Notes under the pieces: model-generated | The model's input: the letters and a program-made list of their open reading frames with translations, nothing else | What the model was told of the DNA's origin: nothing | Databases searched by the model: none | Shown: one piece after another, positions 49,585 through 59,002 of the stretch | Position numbering within the stretch: position 1 is the first letter of the stretch | Layout: every line of letters begins with the position of its first letter | From: Campylobacterota bacterium | GTDB taxonomy: Bacteria > Campylobacterota > Campylobacteria > Campylobacterales > Sulfurovaceae | DNA length: 64,000 nt | NCBI GenBank assembly: GCA_003252535.1 | Contig: QKDN01000043.1 | Coordinates: forward strand, 1 to 64,000 | Direction of reading: 5' to 3' | Translations under genes and position numbers: made by a program

Positions 49585-49912
49585 GTATATCCCGCAAAGG
49601 GGCGACCTGATCTGGATCGACTTCACCCCTCAGAAGGGACGCGAACAAAGAGGTCGCAGGCCCGCGCTGGTAATATCCCCGTATATGTACAACGAAAAGA
49701 CTTCCCTGTGCATCTGTCTGCCCGTTACTTCCAAGGTCAAAGGGTATCCCTTTGAAGTAGCTTTACCGCAGGGGCAGGAAATAAACGGCGTCATACTCTC
49801 CGACCATATTAAAAGTCTCGATTTTGATGCCAGGGATGCGGCATATATCGGCAAAGTATCCAAAGAAATACTGGAGAGTGTGCAGGAGAATATACTTTTG
49901 CTTGTACGGTAG
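49571..49912 (+). CDS. mazF: Endoribonuclease toxin MazF
   Basis: A 113-residue MazF/PemK toxin: YIPQRGDLIWIDFTPQKGREQRGRRPALVISP at the start with the active-site Arg, then CICLPVTSKVKGYPFEVAL and GVILSDHIKSLDFDAR with the conserved Ser-Asp and SLD. It cleaves single-stranded mRNA at short motifs. ATG 49571 is inside the end of mazE, so translation is coupled. Confidence 0.93.
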   Translation: MKSGRYIPQRGDLIWIDFTPQKGREQRGRRPALVISPYMYNEKTSLCICLPVTSKVKGYPFEVALPQGQEINGVILSDHIKSLDFDARDAAYIGKVSKEILESVQENILLLVR

Positions 49913-49922
49913 TAACGTAAGA

Positions 49923-50006
49923 TGCGTAACGCACCGATCTCTGTAAGTCTTTTTTGCGGGGTTAAAACCCCGATTCCAAGGTGTGTAGGTGCGACCTACA
50001 GCACAC
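49923..50006. terminator. Hairpin cluster between mazF and queC
   Basis: Three palindromes lie in a 95-bp gap between converging genes: TGCGTAACGCA (49923-49933), CGGGGTTAAAACCCCG (49957-49972, just after a TTTTTT run) and GTAGGTGCGACCTAC (49985-49999) whose stem is extended by GTGT/ACAC. Together they probably end transcription from both sides. The composition resembles short dispersed repeats found in many bacteria. Confidence 0.5.
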
Positions 50007-50007
50007 T

Positions 50008-50679
50008 TCAAAGATCCGCATACTCTATCGGATCTTTCACCCCCGCCAGTTCAAATCCCCGCAGTCTCAGGCGGCAGCTGTCGCATACGCCGCAGGCTTT
50101 GTCCTCGGACTGGTAGCAGCTCCAGGTGTATTGGAGGGGGACACCCATTTCGATGGCCTTCTGGACGATCTGCATCTTGGAGAGGGTAACGAGGGGGCGT
50201 TTGATCTCGAGCACCGTCTCATCTTTGGTACCGAGATTGATCGCCTTCTCCATCGCGTCGATGTAGGATTCGCGGCAGTCGGGGTAGCCGCTGCTGTCCT
50301 CCTCGACGACGCCGATATAGAGCGCTTCGGCGCCGTGCTTCTCGGCTACGGAGGCGGCGATGGAGAGAAAGATACCGTTGCGGAAGGGGACATAGGTGAC
50401 GGGGACACCCGGCTCGATGCCCCCCGTGGGTACCTCGATGCTTCTGTCGGTCAGGGCGGAGGCTCCGATCTGTTTGAAGAAGTCGAGATCGATCTCGTAG
50501 GACTCGATGACGCCGAGCCCGGCAGCAATGTTTCGGAACGCTTCGAGCTCCCTTTTCTCCGTCCTTTGACCGTAGTTGAAATGGAGCGCGATGATCTCAT
50601 ACCCCTCGCTGGCGGCTATCTGCGCGGCGAGCGCGCTGTCCATACCTCCCGAGATGATACAGAGTGCTTTTTTTGACAT
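50008..50679 (-). CDS. queC: 7-cyano-7-deazaguanine synthase
   Basis: QueC makes preQ0 from carboxydeazaguanine, ammonia and ATP in the queuosine pathway. The 223-residue product has the PP-loop [41 protein letters not shown], and the zinc site with four Cys ([19 protein letters not shown]). It is divergent from ybeY; the shared 55-bp gap is AT-rich (TTATAAT) and holds both promoters. Confidence 0.96.
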   Translation of the reverse strand: MSKKALCIISGGMDSALAAQIAASEGYEIIALHFNYGQRTEKRELEAFRNIAAGLGVIESYEIDLDFFKQIGASALTDRSIEVPTGGIEPGVPVTYVPFRNGIFLSIAASVAEKHGAEALYIGVVEEDSSGYPDCRESYIDAMEKAINLGTKDETVLEIKRPLVTLSKMQIVQKAIEMGVPLQYTWSCYQSEDKACGVCDSCRLRLRGFELAGVKDPIEYADL

Positions 50680-50734
50680 AGATTACCTTTAAAAATTGTT
50701 GCCATATTTTACCTATATTAGTTATAATTTCGCC

Positions 50735-51160
50735 ATGCAGATCACTATAGAAAACGAAACAGACCTTCAGATACCGGTAGAGCAGATCGAGAGCATCGCG
50801 AGCGCTTTGAGCGCAAGAGAGATAGAGCTCCTCGTCATCGACAACGACGCCATGCAGGCGATCAACAGCGAGCACAGGGGCAAGGACGCCCCGACCGATG
50901 TGCTGAGCTTCCCGCTCGAGGGGGAGTTTGCCGGGATGCCGCTGGGGTCGATCGTCATCAGCGCCGACAAGGTGAGGGAGAAAGCCGCCGAGTTCGGTCA
51001 CAGCGATGAGGATGAGTTCGCGCTCCTCTTCATCCATGGGCTGCTCCACCTGCTGGGATATGACCACGAGATCGACGAGGGGGAGATGCGAGCCGAAGAG
51101 AAGCGGCTCATCGAGCTCTATGACCTGCCGAAAAGTTTGATAGTCAGAACAGAAGAATAG
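50735..51160 (+). CDS. ybeY: Endoribonuclease YbeY, rRNA maturation
   Basis: A 141-residue metal-dependent RNase. NSEHRGKDAPTDVLSFPLE and the zinc motif HGLLHLLGYDHE (H-x3-H-x5-H, about 100-111) are diagnostic. It is involved in 16S rRNA 3' end processing and ribosome quality control. ATG 50735 gives the usual length; the frame open from 50696 was rejected. A cation antiporter gene follows 10 bp later. Confidence 0.95.
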   Translation: MQITIENETDLQIPVEQIESIASALSAREIELLVIDNDAMQAINSEHRGKDAPTDVLSFPLEGEFAGMPLGSIVISADKVREKAAEFGHSDEDEFALLFIHGLLHLLGYDHEIDEGEMRAEEKRLIELYDLPKSLIVRTEE

Positions 51161-51170
51161 GAACAAAAGT

Positions 51171-52127
51171 ATGGATTATGTGATATTCGTCGTGGCAATG
51201 GCCTCATTGATCTGGGGTGCCGACCTGCTGATCCAGGAGAGCGAGAGGATCGCCCTGAGGTTCAATATCTCCGAATTTGTGATAGGGGCTACGCTGATCG
51301 CGCTGGGGACGAGCCTCCCGGAGATGGCGGCGAGCGTAGCTGCGAGCATGGACGGCAAATCGCAGATGGCGATAGCCAATGTCATCGGAAGCAATATCCT
51401 CAATATCACCCTGATCCTCGGGATCATCTTCATCATTGCCCGCAATGTCAGCCCCGACCGGGACTTCTTTGCCAAAGACAGTTACTGGACGCTGGTGCCG
51501 ATCATGATCTTCATCCTGATGATGCTCGACGGGGTCCTCTCGCGCTTTGAAGGGCTGTTGCTCATGGTGCTGATGGGAGCGTACCTCCTCTTCCTGCTCA
51601 GGGAGGCCAAGGGGCTCATTGCCGAGCAGCTCGAGGAGCTCGAGAGGGAGATCGTCCATGAAGGGAGCGAGGCATTCGCATGGTACCGCACACTGCCGCT
51701 ACTAGGTGCAGGGCTCGGACTGGTGATCGTGGGGGCGAACTTCACTGTCGACAGTGCTTCGAACATCGCCAAGAGCCTCGGGATATCGGAGTGGATCATC
51801 GGTATCATCATGGTGAGCTTCGGTACTTCGCTCCCCGAACTCGTCGTGAGCGTCGCCGCGGCACTCAAGAACAAGGTCGATATGGCCATAGGCAATATCA
51901 TCGGCTCGAACTTCGCCAACACGACGATAGTACTCGGTACGGCAGCGGTGGTCAAGCCCCTCTCGTTCGATCTCCAGGTCTACATCTTCGATATCGCCGT
52001 GATGATCGTGGCGACCCTCATGCTCCTCTTCCTCACTGCCAACAAGCTCTACAGCAAACCCGCAGGGCTCAGCCTCCTCGTGGTGCTCGCCCTTTTCCTC
52101 GAACACACGCTTCGCGGGATCATCTGA
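51171..52127 (+). CDS. Na+/Ca2+ antiporter-family protein (CaCA, YrbG-like)
   Basis: A 318-residue protein with ten or so membrane helices in two inverted halves. Each half has the alpha-repeat motifs: ALGTSLPEMAASVAA and ANVIGSNILNITLILG; then SFGTSLPELVVSVAA and GNIIGSNFANTTIVLG. The acidic residues in these repeats bind the exchanged cation. The cytoplasmic loop is short. Substrate (Ca2+/H+ or Na+) cannot be told from sequence. Confidence 0.92.
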   Translation: MDYVIFVVAMASLIWGADLLIQESERIALRFNISEFVIGATLIALGTSLPEMAASVAASMDGKSQMAIANVIGSNILNITLILGIIFIIARNVSPDRDFFAKDSYWTLVPIMIFILMMLDGVLSRFEGLLLMVLMGAYLLFLLREAKGLIAEQLEELEREIVHEGSEAFAWYRTLPLLGAGLGLVIVGANFTVDSASNIAKSLGISEWIIGIIMVSFGTSLPELVVSVAAALKNKVDMAIGNIIGSNFANTTIVLGTAAVVKPLSFDLQVYIFDIAVMIVATLMLLFLTANKLYSKPAGLSLLVVLALFLEHTLRGII

Positions 52128-52239
52128 CAGCGTGCCGGTTACAAACCGGTATCCGAATTTCTCTGAACATATTTATCAATCCCGGGACTTTTTATGCTAT
52201 GATAGCTAAGATTTTTGTTCTTCTCAAGGGAGTAGCAGC

Positions 52240-53313
52240 ATGTACGAAAGAGTTCGTCATATTGACATTGCAAGGGGGATATCGATATTCCTCGTGGCTC
52301 TGTTCCACAGCAAGCTGCGGCTCTATTACCCGGAGACCATCGATTCGATGTCGCTCTTCCGGATGCCGCTGTTCTTTCTGCTCGCCGGGATATTCTTCTC
52401 GTGGAAGCTTGAACCCCGGGCTTTTCTGATCAATAAATCAGAAGCGCTCCTTAAGCCTTATTTCTCGGTGCTGCTGATTCTTCTCTTTATCAGCGCGCTC
52501 TCCGGGGGAGATCACCTGCTGCAGCGGCTTTGGGGGATATTCTACGGGAACGGGGATACGATAGTGTGGATCCCGCTGTGGTTTCTGACGCACTTGTTTG
52601 CCGTCTACCTCTTCGTCTATGCGCTCTATCGTTTCCTGGGATTTGACACTCTGCCGCTCTGGTTGAAGATGGGCGTCTTGACGAGCTTCATGCTTTTGGG
52701 TACCGTGAATATCGGGCACTTCTGGTATACCGAGCTGATGGTGTCCGGGCATACGGTACGGTTGCCGGGGCTTCCATTCTCGATAGATATCGTTCTTGTC
52801 ACTTCGACCTTCTTTGTTCTCGGAAACCTCCTGAGGGAACAGCTCATGAGGTTCAGACCCGACACCCTGCTGATGCTGTCCGCCCTTGCCGCCCTTGCGT
52901 TGATCTACGCTTTTACCGATGCGCATATCAATTTCAACAAAAGGGTCTACGAGAGCCCGATGTATGCCACGCTCGGAGCCGTATCGGGGATATACCTGGT
53001 GCTTTCCGTGTCGTGGTATCTCTCCAAAGTGCAATGGCCGGCCCGTCTTTTTTCGCGACTGGGCGAAGCGAGTCTCTATATCCTGATCTTCCATTCATAT
53101 ATCCAGTCCAGGGTATTTCTGTATCTTTCCAATGGGGTGGCCGAGCAGAGTATACTGACAGGTATTGCGGTCGTTTCGCTCCTGGTGAGCGTGTGCCTGC
53201 CTCTGGTGATCCGCTGGTTCGTCCTCAGAAATGATATCATCTCCCTCCTCTTCCTCCCGTTTGCTACCAACAGACTGCTCCGCAGGAAGGTACGAAGTGA
53301 AGCGGTGGGATGA
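52240..53313 (+). CDS. Acyltransferase-3 family membrane protein
   Basis: A 357-residue protein with about ten membrane helices and the acyltransferase 3 signatures RHIDIARGISIFLVALFHSKL (with the catalytic His) and FRMPLFFLLAGIFFSWK. Such enzymes O-acetylate surface sugars or other polymers; the acceptor is unknown. A ribosome site (AAGGGAG) precedes the ATG. It stands alone before tRNA-Arg. Confidence 0.88.
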   Translation: MYERVRHIDIARGISIFLVALFHSKLRLYYPETIDSMSLFRMPLFFLLAGIFFSWKLEPRAFLINKSEALLKPYFSVLLILLFISALSGGDHLLQRLWGIFYGNGDTIVWIPLWFLTHLFAVYLFVYALYRFLGFDTLPLWLKMGVLTSFMLLGTVNIGHFWYTELMVSGHTVRLPGLPFSIDIVLVTSTFFVLGNLLREQLMRFRPDTLLMLSALAALALIYAFTDAHINFNKRVYESPMYATLGAVSGIYLVLSVSWYLSKVQWPARLFSRLGEASLYILIFHSYIQSRVFLYLSNGVAEQSILTGIAVVSLLVSVCLPLVIRWFVLRNDIISLLFLPFATNRLLRRKVRSEAVG

Positions 53314-53385
53314 GAGAGAAGCTCGAAAAAACGGCAGGGTCAAGAGAAATAAGTATTATTCGATACAATACTGTTCTGCTTTTGT

Positions 53386-53461
53386 GTCTTCATCGCTTAA
53401 CAGGATAAAGCAGGGCCCTCCTAAGGCCTAGCTCGAGGTTCGAGTCCTCGTGGAGACACCA
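53386..53461 (+). tRNA. tRNA-Arg (anticodon CCU)
   Basis: The cloverleaf is complete: acceptor GTCTTCA/TGGAGAC, D stem GCTT/AAGC, anticodon stem GGGCC/GGCCT with loop CTCCTAA (anticodon CCT), T arm CGAGG-TTCGAGT-CCTCG, discriminator A and an encoded CCA (53459-53461). It reads AGG codons. The next 137 bp hold a strong TATAAT box (about 53570-53575) and the ribosome site of the Uma2 gene. No integrase lies nearby. Confidence 0.95.
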
Positions 53462-53598
53462 GCCCTGGTTTTCACCGCTTTAATACACTTCCAAAAGTTC
53501 TGTCAATACAAATAGAGTTTCGTATCATGGAAAATTCTTTCGCACAAAACCTGAACAAAAAATTATGCTATAATAGTTAAAATCCCTGAGGAGATAGC

Positions 53599-54150
53599 AT
53601 GTCGAACATTGGACTCTTGCCGCGATATACCTATGAGGACTATCTACAATGGGAAGGGGACTGGGAGCTGATCGAGGGTATTCCGGTCTCTATGGCTCCT
53701 GCACCGATGCGTATCCATCAGCAGATAGCAGGTGAACTGTTTTTCGCAATCAAAAACGAACTTGAGTGCGAAGAGTGCGAAGTGCTCTACGAGACCGACT
53801 GGAAACTCTCCAATGAGACTCTTTTGCGTCCTGATATAGTCGTGGTTTGCGGAGAAGATAATGAACGCTATATCACCAAAGCACCCAGGATAATCTTCGA
53901 GATACTCAGCCCCTCCACAGCCAAAAAAGATGAAACGGTCAAGTACAATATCTATGAAGATGAGAGAGTGGAGTACTACATTCTCGTCTATCCTGATGAT
54001 CTCAGGGCAAAGGCTTACAGACTGGGGCATGACGGATACAGAAAAGTAGCTGATTTCACCAGGGAAAAGTTGGTGTTTGAGGGATTGGAATGTGACCTTG
54101 CTGTGGATTTCGACAAGGTCTTTCAGCGTTTCCGCAACAAGGAGCGTTAG
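53599..54150 (+). CDS. Uma2-family (DUF820) putative restriction-fold endonuclease
   Basis: A 183-residue PD-(D/E)XK-type protein: YTYEDYLQWEGDWELIEG, RPDIVVVCGE with the metal-binding Asp, PRIIFEILSPSTAKKDETVKYNIYEDERVEYYILVYPD with Glu-x-Leu and Lys of the active site. Family members are abundant in cyanobacteria and are of unclear role. TATAAT and GAGGAG sites are well placed. Its stop overlaps the converging small Cys protein gene by four bases. Confidence 0.88.
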   Translation: MSNIGLLPRYTYEDYLQWEGDWELIEGIPVSMAPAPMRIHQQIAGELFFAIKNELECEECEVLYETDWKLSNETLLRPDIVVVCGEDNERYITKAPRIIFEILSPSTAKKDETVKYNIYEDERVEYYILVYPDDLRAKAYRLGHDGYRKVADFTREKLVFEGLECDLAVDFDKVFQRFRNKER

Positions 54151-54338
54151 AACTCGAAGCCCCCGCCGCTCCCCTTGCTCATGCTTTCAAAGACCGCTTT
54201 GACGTATGCATCACGCAGAGCGCAGTTGTTGACCTCTTTACATCCGAGGCAGCTCTTGAGCCCTTTGGACTGCTGGCACTCTTTGAGCTCTTTTGCCTTG
54301 TCCTCGAGGGCGATCTCCCACTCGTCCATGAATGCCAT
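54147..54338 (-). CDS. Small four-Cys protein typical of Campylobacterota
   Basis: A 63-residue protein: helix EWEIALEDKAKELKECQQ, then KSCLGCKEVNNCALRDAYVKAV and the tail SMSKGSGGGFEF. The C-x(n)-CxxC-x5-C spacing could hold zinc or an iron-sulfur cluster. I recall similar ORFs from Campylobacterota, often beside fbp, but have no function to offer. It starts three bases after the fbp stop. Confidence 0.7.
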   Translation of the reverse strand: MAFMDEWEIALEDKAKELKECQQSKGLKSCLGCKEVNNCALRDAYVKAVFESMSKGSGGGFEF

Positions 54339-54341
54339 CGG

Positions 54342-55187
54342 TCAGACTCCGTAGGCATTTTTGAGCGCTTCGATCTCGCTGTTGGAGCCGAAGAAGCATG
54401 GCGAGGTGTCGTGCGGATGGGAGGGGACGAGCTCCATGAGCCTCATCCCTTTGTCGTTGATCGCCTGGCCGCCAGCCTGCTCGTACATCAGTGCGAACGG
54501 GATCACCTCGAAGAGCTGTCTGAGCTTCCCGTCCGGCTTGTCGGTCGTACCCGGGTATGAGAAGAGCCCGCCACCTTTGAGGAGTATCTGATGGAGGTCG
54601 GGTACCATTCCGCCGCTGTATCGCAGACGATATCCGTCGTTGAAAAGGCCGTCGATGAAAGCCTTGTGGTGAGGCGCCCAGTGCTTCTGAGTACCGCCCG
54701 GTGCGCAGAGCTTCCCTTTTTCGTTCATTGTGATCTCACCGACCGTTTCGAAGTGGTTGCGTCTGGTGCAGTAGAGGGTCGGTTTCCCTTCGCGGGTAGC
54801 CATCACCATCTCTATTCTCGGTCCGTAGACGACATAGGCCGAAGCGACGAGGTTCTCAGCCTTGAGCTCACCCTCGTAGATACCGAAGATCGAACCAACG
54901 GAGAGGTTGACATCGACGAGGCTAGAGCCGTCGAGGGGATCATAGCAGACGGTGAATCTGCCGTCGTCATGGAGGTGGTGGACACCCTCTTTCTCTTCGC
55001 TGACGAGATTCTTGACCGAGGAGACCTTGGCGAAGACCCTCTCGATGATGAGGTCGCTCTGGACATCGAGCTTGAGCTGATCCTCTCCCGAGGAGTTGGA
55101 GCTGTCGCTGTATCCGAGATCCTCCATCTTGATCGCTTCGTCTATCCTGTGAGCTATCTCTTTGATAGCGTCGATAATGAGTTCCAT
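54342..55187 (-). CDS. fbp: Fructose-1,6-bisphosphatase, class I
   Basis: A 281-residue enzyme hydrolysing fructose 1,6-bisphosphate for gluconeogenesis or the pentose/Calvin route. Motifs: [33 protein letters not shown] (metal and phosphate site), [26 protein letters not shown] and [20 protein letters not shown] 55187 follows AAAGGAG; the frame from 55220 overlaps mobB. It is a bit shorter than the usual 320-340 residues. Confidence 0.95.
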   Translation of the reverse strand: MELIIDAIKEIAHRIDEAIKMEDLGYSDSSNSSGEDQLKLDVQSDLIIERVFAKVSSVKNLVSEEKEGVHHLHDDGRFTVCYDPLDGSSLVDVNLSVGSIFGIYEGELKAENLVASAYVVYGPRIEMVMATREGKPTLYCTRRNHFETVGEITMNEKGKLCAPGGTQKHWAPHHKAFIDGLFNDGYRLRYSGGMVPDLHQILLKGGGLFSYPGTTDKPDGKLRQLFEVIPFALMYEQAGGQAINDKGMRLMELVPSHPHDTSPCFFGSNSEIEALKNAYGV

Positions 55188-55189
55188 CT

Positions 55190-55684
55190 TTATATCTCCT
55201 TTGCGTGTTGTTTGATCCATTCGATGACAGCCAGGGTGTCATTGAGGGGAAGTATGTCTGTGGTCGTAGGTATATCGTATCTGGTCGGATCGATGGTGTC
55301 GTCGATCGCGATAGCTTCAGAGCAGTCGAGATAGCTCTCGTCTATGGCATTGCGGAAGATCGCGATGCGGGGCAGCGGCAGGGTCTTGAGCCCTTCGACG
55401 AGGAGGTAGTCGAACTCCCCGAACATCTCTACCATCTCGTCAAGGCTCTTCGAACGGTGTGAGAAGTAGGTGGTACGGGTAGGGGAGACGACGGCGACCT
55501 CGGCCCCCGTCTGAGAGAACTTGTAGCTGTCCTTCCCCTCTTTGTCGAAGATCGCTTTGTCCTTGGGATCGTTCTTGATGATGGCGATCCTGTATGCGGG
55601 GATAAGCTCTCTGGCTATCTTCTCGATCAGTGTGGTCTTGCCGCTGTTCGAGGGGCCTGTAAATGCTACGGCGTATCGTTTCAC
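55190..55684 (-). CDS. mobB: Molybdopterin-guanine dinucleotide biosynthesis protein MobB
   Basis: A 164-residue GTP-binding protein with P-loop [41 protein letters not shown], and [20 protein letters not shown] (Walker B region). MobB assists MobA in adding GMP to molybdopterin. It lies two bases before the fbp start, so the two are co-transcribed although not functionally related. Confidence 0.94.
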   Translation of the reverse strand: MKRYAVAFTGPSNSGKTTLIEKIARELIPAYRIAIIKNDPKDKAIFDKEGKDSYKFSQTGAEVAVVSPTRTTYFSHRSKSLDEMVEMFGEFDYLLVEGLKTLPLPRIAIFRNAIDESYLDCSEAIAIDDTIDPTRYDIPTTTDILPLNDTLAVIEWIKQHAKEI

Positions 55685-55819
55685 TGTGTTCCTTGAGAGG
55701 AAATATTGACTTATTGCTTCATCCTCCTGAGAGGCTCAGACCAAAAAGACTTATATTAATTATACATTAATCTTTATTGAAGCTATGTTAAAATACCTCA
55801 AATTCTCCTAAGGCTGCCT

Positions 55820-56332
55820 ATGTACAAAACGATAGCGATAGTAATGTCCGTGATCGTTCTGGCAGGGTGCAGCTCCAAAGAGCACGATGCTATGCTCGGG
55901 AGCTTCGAGCAGCGGATGCAGCAGAGCCAGATGCTCCAGCAAAGCGAAAAACTCCTCATCAAAGATGCCAATGAAACGCTGCTTGCCATCACTGCCACCT
56001 ATCTCAATGGCAAGATGTCGCTCGAAGATAACACGACCAACGAACAATTCATCGTAGGTCTCTACAGTGTCACGGGGGACGAGATAGCCCCGTCCGATAT
56101 CAATCTCACCCTTGACGGGCAGGAACCTCTGGCATCGAACAAGCTCGAAGAGGGCGACAGTATGCTCAGCGGAATCCCGGCTGCCAACCAGTGGTTCGTT
56201 TACTACCGCCTTGAGTTCGCACACACAGAGAAGAAAAAGAAGATACCCCTCCAGATCACCTACCCCGATCCGCAGAGCGGAGAACCCAAAAACTCCAGAC
56301 TTCTCTTCTCCAAGATAGCGAAATATCTCTAG
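55820..56332 (+). CDS. Lipoprotein of unknown function
   Basis: A 170-residue lipoprotein (lipobox VLAGC at residue 17). The first third of the mature protein is helical (MLGSFEQRMQQSQMLQQSEKLL), the rest is a beta-sandwich-like domain with no Cys. The gene lies 10 bp ahead of the S41 protease lipoprotein gene, so the products may act together at the envelope. No family is recognised. Confidence 0.65.
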   Translation: MYKTIAIVMSVIVLAGCSSKEHDAMLGSFEQRMQQSQMLQQSEKLLIKDANETLLAITATYLNGKMSLEDNTTNEQFIVGLYSVTGDEIAPSDINLTLDGQEPLASNKLEEGDSMLSGIPAANQWFVYYRLEFAHTEKKKKIPLQITYPDPQSGEPKNSRLLFSKIAKYL

Positions 56333-56342
56333 GGTGCCGGAT

Positions 56343-57632
56343 ATGGGAAGATCGCTTTTTGTCCCGATGCTCCTGGGGAGCGCTCTTTTCCTCGGAGGGT
56401 GCGGCGACAGCTCGAGCTATGTCTATACCGGCAGCTGCGAGATGGAAGCGCAGCTGGGGTATGTCTCCGAGAGGCTCCATGATCAGTATTTCTGGTACAA
56501 CTATGTCAAGGATGTGGACCTCGGCGACTACAACGACACACTGCCGCTGCTCGATGCCATGAAATATGCCAAACTCGACAGGTGGAGCTATATCACGACG
56601 CAGGTTTCGTATGACAACTACTACGTGGCGGGGACTTATTATGGCCACGGTTATGCATCGCGTTTTGTCGACGATCGGCTCTTTATCTCGTATGTCTATG
56701 ACGGTTCGCCGGCACAGAAGGCGGGATTCAAAAGAGGGGTCGAGATACTCGCGATCAACGACAGGACGGTCAATGAGATATCGGATGAAAATCTCTGGGG
56801 TACTATTCTCGGGGAGGACGCCGAGGGGGTGGAGAACAAGTTCATTGTCGTGATCGACGGCACAGTCGTGACTGTCACGATCCAGAAGGAAGAGATCAAT
56901 GCCAACAGCGTCACGGCAGCGAAGATCATAGAACAGGGCGGTACGAAATATGCCTACATGGTGCTCAACAAGTTCATCGAACCCACAGCCGAAGAGCTCA
57001 CTGCGGCCTTTGCGTATTTCAAAAAAGAAAATGCCAAAGGGCTTATCCTCGATCTCCGCTACAACGGCGGGGGGAGGCTGAGCGTGGCAAATCTCCTGGT
57101 GAACCTGATAGGCGGGGATAATACCGCAGACAAGCTCTTCCTGACTCTCGACCACAATGACAAGTACCAGGTGAAGAATACGGACTATCTCTTTGCCTCC
57201 GAGGCCAACGCGCTGGGACTGGATACGGTCTATGTGATCACGACCGATGAGACCTGCTCGGCCAGCGAAGCGGTGATCAACGGCCTGCGCCCTTTCGTGA
57301 ACGTCGTGACGATAGGGGGGACCACATGCGGCAAGCCGGTGGGGATGTACGGCTATACGTTCTGCGACAAGCACCTTTCGATGATAGAGTTCGAGACGGT
57401 CAATGCCGACGGTGAGGGGCAGTACTACGAAGGGATAGGCGCTACGTGCGAAGCAGACGACGACCTGTTCCATGATTTCGGCGATACGGACGAGGGGATG
57501 CTCTCACAGACGCTTTACTATATCGACACCAAAAGCTGCAAAGAGATCGCGGCCAAATCGGCAAAGACCATCAGGTCGAAGAACACAGACCCGCTGCTGA
57601 GCGGGTTTGCCAGGGAGATAGGGGCGTTTTAG
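56343..57632 (+). CDS. S41-family (C-terminal processing) peptidase lipoprotein
   Basis: A 429-residue lipoprotein (lipobox FLGGC). Residues about 30-90 are an S41 N-terminal helical domain, about 95-190 a PDZ domain (ISYVYDGSPAQKAGFKRGVEILAINDRTV), and about 205-400 the protease: LILDLRYNGGG, TDETCSASEAVINGL with the catalytic Ser, and GGTTCGKPVGMYGYTF with the Lys. Extra Cys residues may form disulphides. ATG 56343 with AGGG upstream was chosen over GTG 56334. Substrate unknown. Confidence 0.9.
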   Translation: MGRSLFVPMLLGSALFLGGCGDSSSYVYTGSCEMEAQLGYVSERLHDQYFWYNYVKDVDLGDYNDTLPLLDAMKYAKLDRWSYITTQVSYDNYYVAGTYYGHGYASRFVDDRLFISYVYDGSPAQKAGFKRGVEILAINDRTVNEISDENLWGTILGEDAEGVENKFIVVIDGTVVTVTIQKEEINANSVTAAKIIEQGGTKYAYMVLNKFIEPTAEELTAAFAYFKKENAKGLILDLRYNGGGRLSVANLLVNLIGGDNTADKLFLTLDHNDKYQVKNTDYLFASEANALGLDTVYVITTDETCSASEAVINGLRPFVNVVTIGGTTCGKPVGMYGYTFCDKHLSMIEFETVNADGEGQYYEGIGATCEADDDLFHDFGDTDEGMLSQTLYYIDTKSCKEIAAKSAKTIRSKNTDPLLSGFAREIGAF

Positions 57633-57641
57633 CGCAGCCTG

Positions 57642-58376
57642 TTAGAGGTAATAGTCAAGGGTATATCGCATATCCTTGTCAAGCTCGAGGTTCTTTCTCA
57701 TCCATCCCAGGTATCCCGGGTCTTCGTTCGCCACCTCTTCGATCACCCTCCCTTTGTACTTGCCGAACTTGAAGGTCTTCATCAGTACAGGGGTTTTCGT
57801 CAGTTCGGCCAGACGCGCCATGATATCTACACCGGGGTACTTTTCATGGACGATCTTGACCAGTTTTGACAGCAGCAGTTTCATGACGATCACATCGCCG
57901 ATGGCATCGTGTGCCCTGATGGAGGCCCCCAGCGTCTGTGCCTCTTCGTTCTCTTCGAGGTAGAGGTCGAGGGCGTAGCGGAGGTACTGGAGCCTGTGGT
58001 AGGGCTGGTCCGGGAGGAGGTGCTTGGCACACTGGAGGGTGTCGATGAGGGTGTAGCGGTTCTCGAACCCCTCTTTTTTGAGCATACCGAGGTCAAAGTC
58101 TATATTGTGGGCGATGAGGTAGTTCCCGGCATCATTGTTGGCGAGCAGGTCGGCATAGAAAGTGCTTTCGGCAAAGGGCGCTTTCCCCTCGATCATGTCC
58201 GGGGTGATATTGTGTACCTCCATCGCCTCGAGCGAGATCGGCACGGTCGATGAGCAGAGTTCGTCATAGACCACAATATCCTCTTTGGACCTGATGAAGA
58301 GCCCGCCGATCTGGATGATACGGTCTTTTTCCTGGTTGCCGGTGGTCTCGGTGTCGAATAGTATGTAGATAGCCAT
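57642..58376 (-). CDS. DEDDh 3'-5' exonuclease (DnaQ/ExoX-like)
   Basis: A 244-residue exonuclease: LFDTETTGNQEKDRIIQIGG (Exo I), IAHNIDFDLGMLKKEG (Exo II), RAHDAIGDVIVMKLLL (Exo III, DEDDh type). The C-terminal 60 residues (MKTFKFGKYKGRVIEEVANEDPGYLGWM) match the DUF3820 module often fused to such nucleases. It may proofread or trim DNA or RNA ends. It converges on the S41 protease gene. Confidence 0.92.
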   Translation of the reverse strand: MAIYILFDTETTGNQEKDRIIQIGGLFIRSKEDIVVYDELCSSTVPISLEAMEVHNITPDMIEGKAPFAESTFYADLLANNDAGNYLIAHNIDFDLGMLKKEGFENRYTLIDTLQCAKHLLPDQPYHRLQYLRYALDLYLEENEEAQTLGASIRAHDAIGDVIVMKLLLSKLVKIVHEKYPGVDIMARLAELTKTPVLMKTFKFGKYKGRVIEEVANEDPGYLGWMRKNLELDKDMRYTLDYYL

Positions 58377-58439
58377 GGATGCCCTTTGTGTTTGGTGGAG
58401 GAATTATGGGGTAACGGGACTTAGAGGTCGATGAAGCCG

Positions 58440-58453
58440 GCCGGATGTCCGGC
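58440..58453. terminator. Perfect hairpin upstream of the NifU-like gene
   Basis: GCCGGATGTCCGGC is a perfect palindrome with a two-base loop, in the 176-bp gap between two divergent genes. It is followed by AT-rich sequence. The gap also holds a GCTAAAAT -10-like box near 58513 for the NifU-like gene. The hairpin could be an operator or transcript structure instead of a terminator. Confidence 0.35.
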
Positions 58454-58552
58454 AACAGGGATATCTTTTCCCCGTTATATCATTATTGTTTTACAACCAT
58501 AATCTATTTACGCTAAAATACCCTGACGATAAATCTGACATTAGGGAAGCGA

Positions 58553-59002
58553 ATGGATGTGAACGCCCAGCTCATAGAGCATATGATGGAGCCGAAGAAC
58601 TACGGTGCCATGCCCCAAAGCGATGCCCAGGGGATAGGGAAAAACCCTGAGAACGGAGAAAAGGTGGCCATCTACCTGAAGATGGGAAATGATGACGGTG
58701 AGATATACATCGAGGATATCAGGTTCCAGGCGATCGGCTGTACCACGACGGTGGTGGCAGGCTCGATGATCACCGAAGAGGCGAAGGAACTGAGCATCAG
58801 GGGTGCGCGCAATCTCATAGAAGCGACCTTCAGGATACTGACCAAAGTACCGCCCGAGGATGCTGCCTGCTCCGAGATGGTGGCGCTTGCGCTCAAAGCT
58901 GCGCTCGATACCTATGAAAAAAGGGTGGACGATCCTGACTTCCCGCCGATCACCTACCAGATAGACAATACCTGTACACCAAAAGAGGGAGAAGAGATAT
59001 GA
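58553..59002 (+). CDS. NifU/IscU-like iron-sulfur scaffold, atypical
   Basis: A 149-residue scaffold-family protein: IEHMMEPKNYGAM, EDIRFQAIGCTTTVVAGSMITEEAK, and AACSEMVALALKAALDTY. Two of the three cluster-binding Cys of IscU are present (in GCTTT and AACSE), but the first, in the loop normally PxCGD, is replaced by Asn (PENGEK). An extra Cys lies near the C-terminus (NTCTPK). It may be a degenerate scaffold or bind a cluster differently. Its end overlaps the ferritin-like gene by four bases. Confidence 0.85.
   Translation: MDVNAQLIEHMMEPKNYGAMPQSDAQGIGKNPENGEKVAIYLKMGNDDGEIYIEDIRFQAIGCTTTVVAGSMITEEAKELSIRGARNLIEATFRILTKVPPEDAACSEMVALALKAALDTYEKRVDDPDFPPITYQIDNTCTPKEGEEI

Noticed and set aside
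53386-53598. tRNA-Arg as attachment site of an island
   Set aside because: No direct repeat of the tRNA 3' end was noticed and no integrase lies nearby; neighbours look chromosomal.
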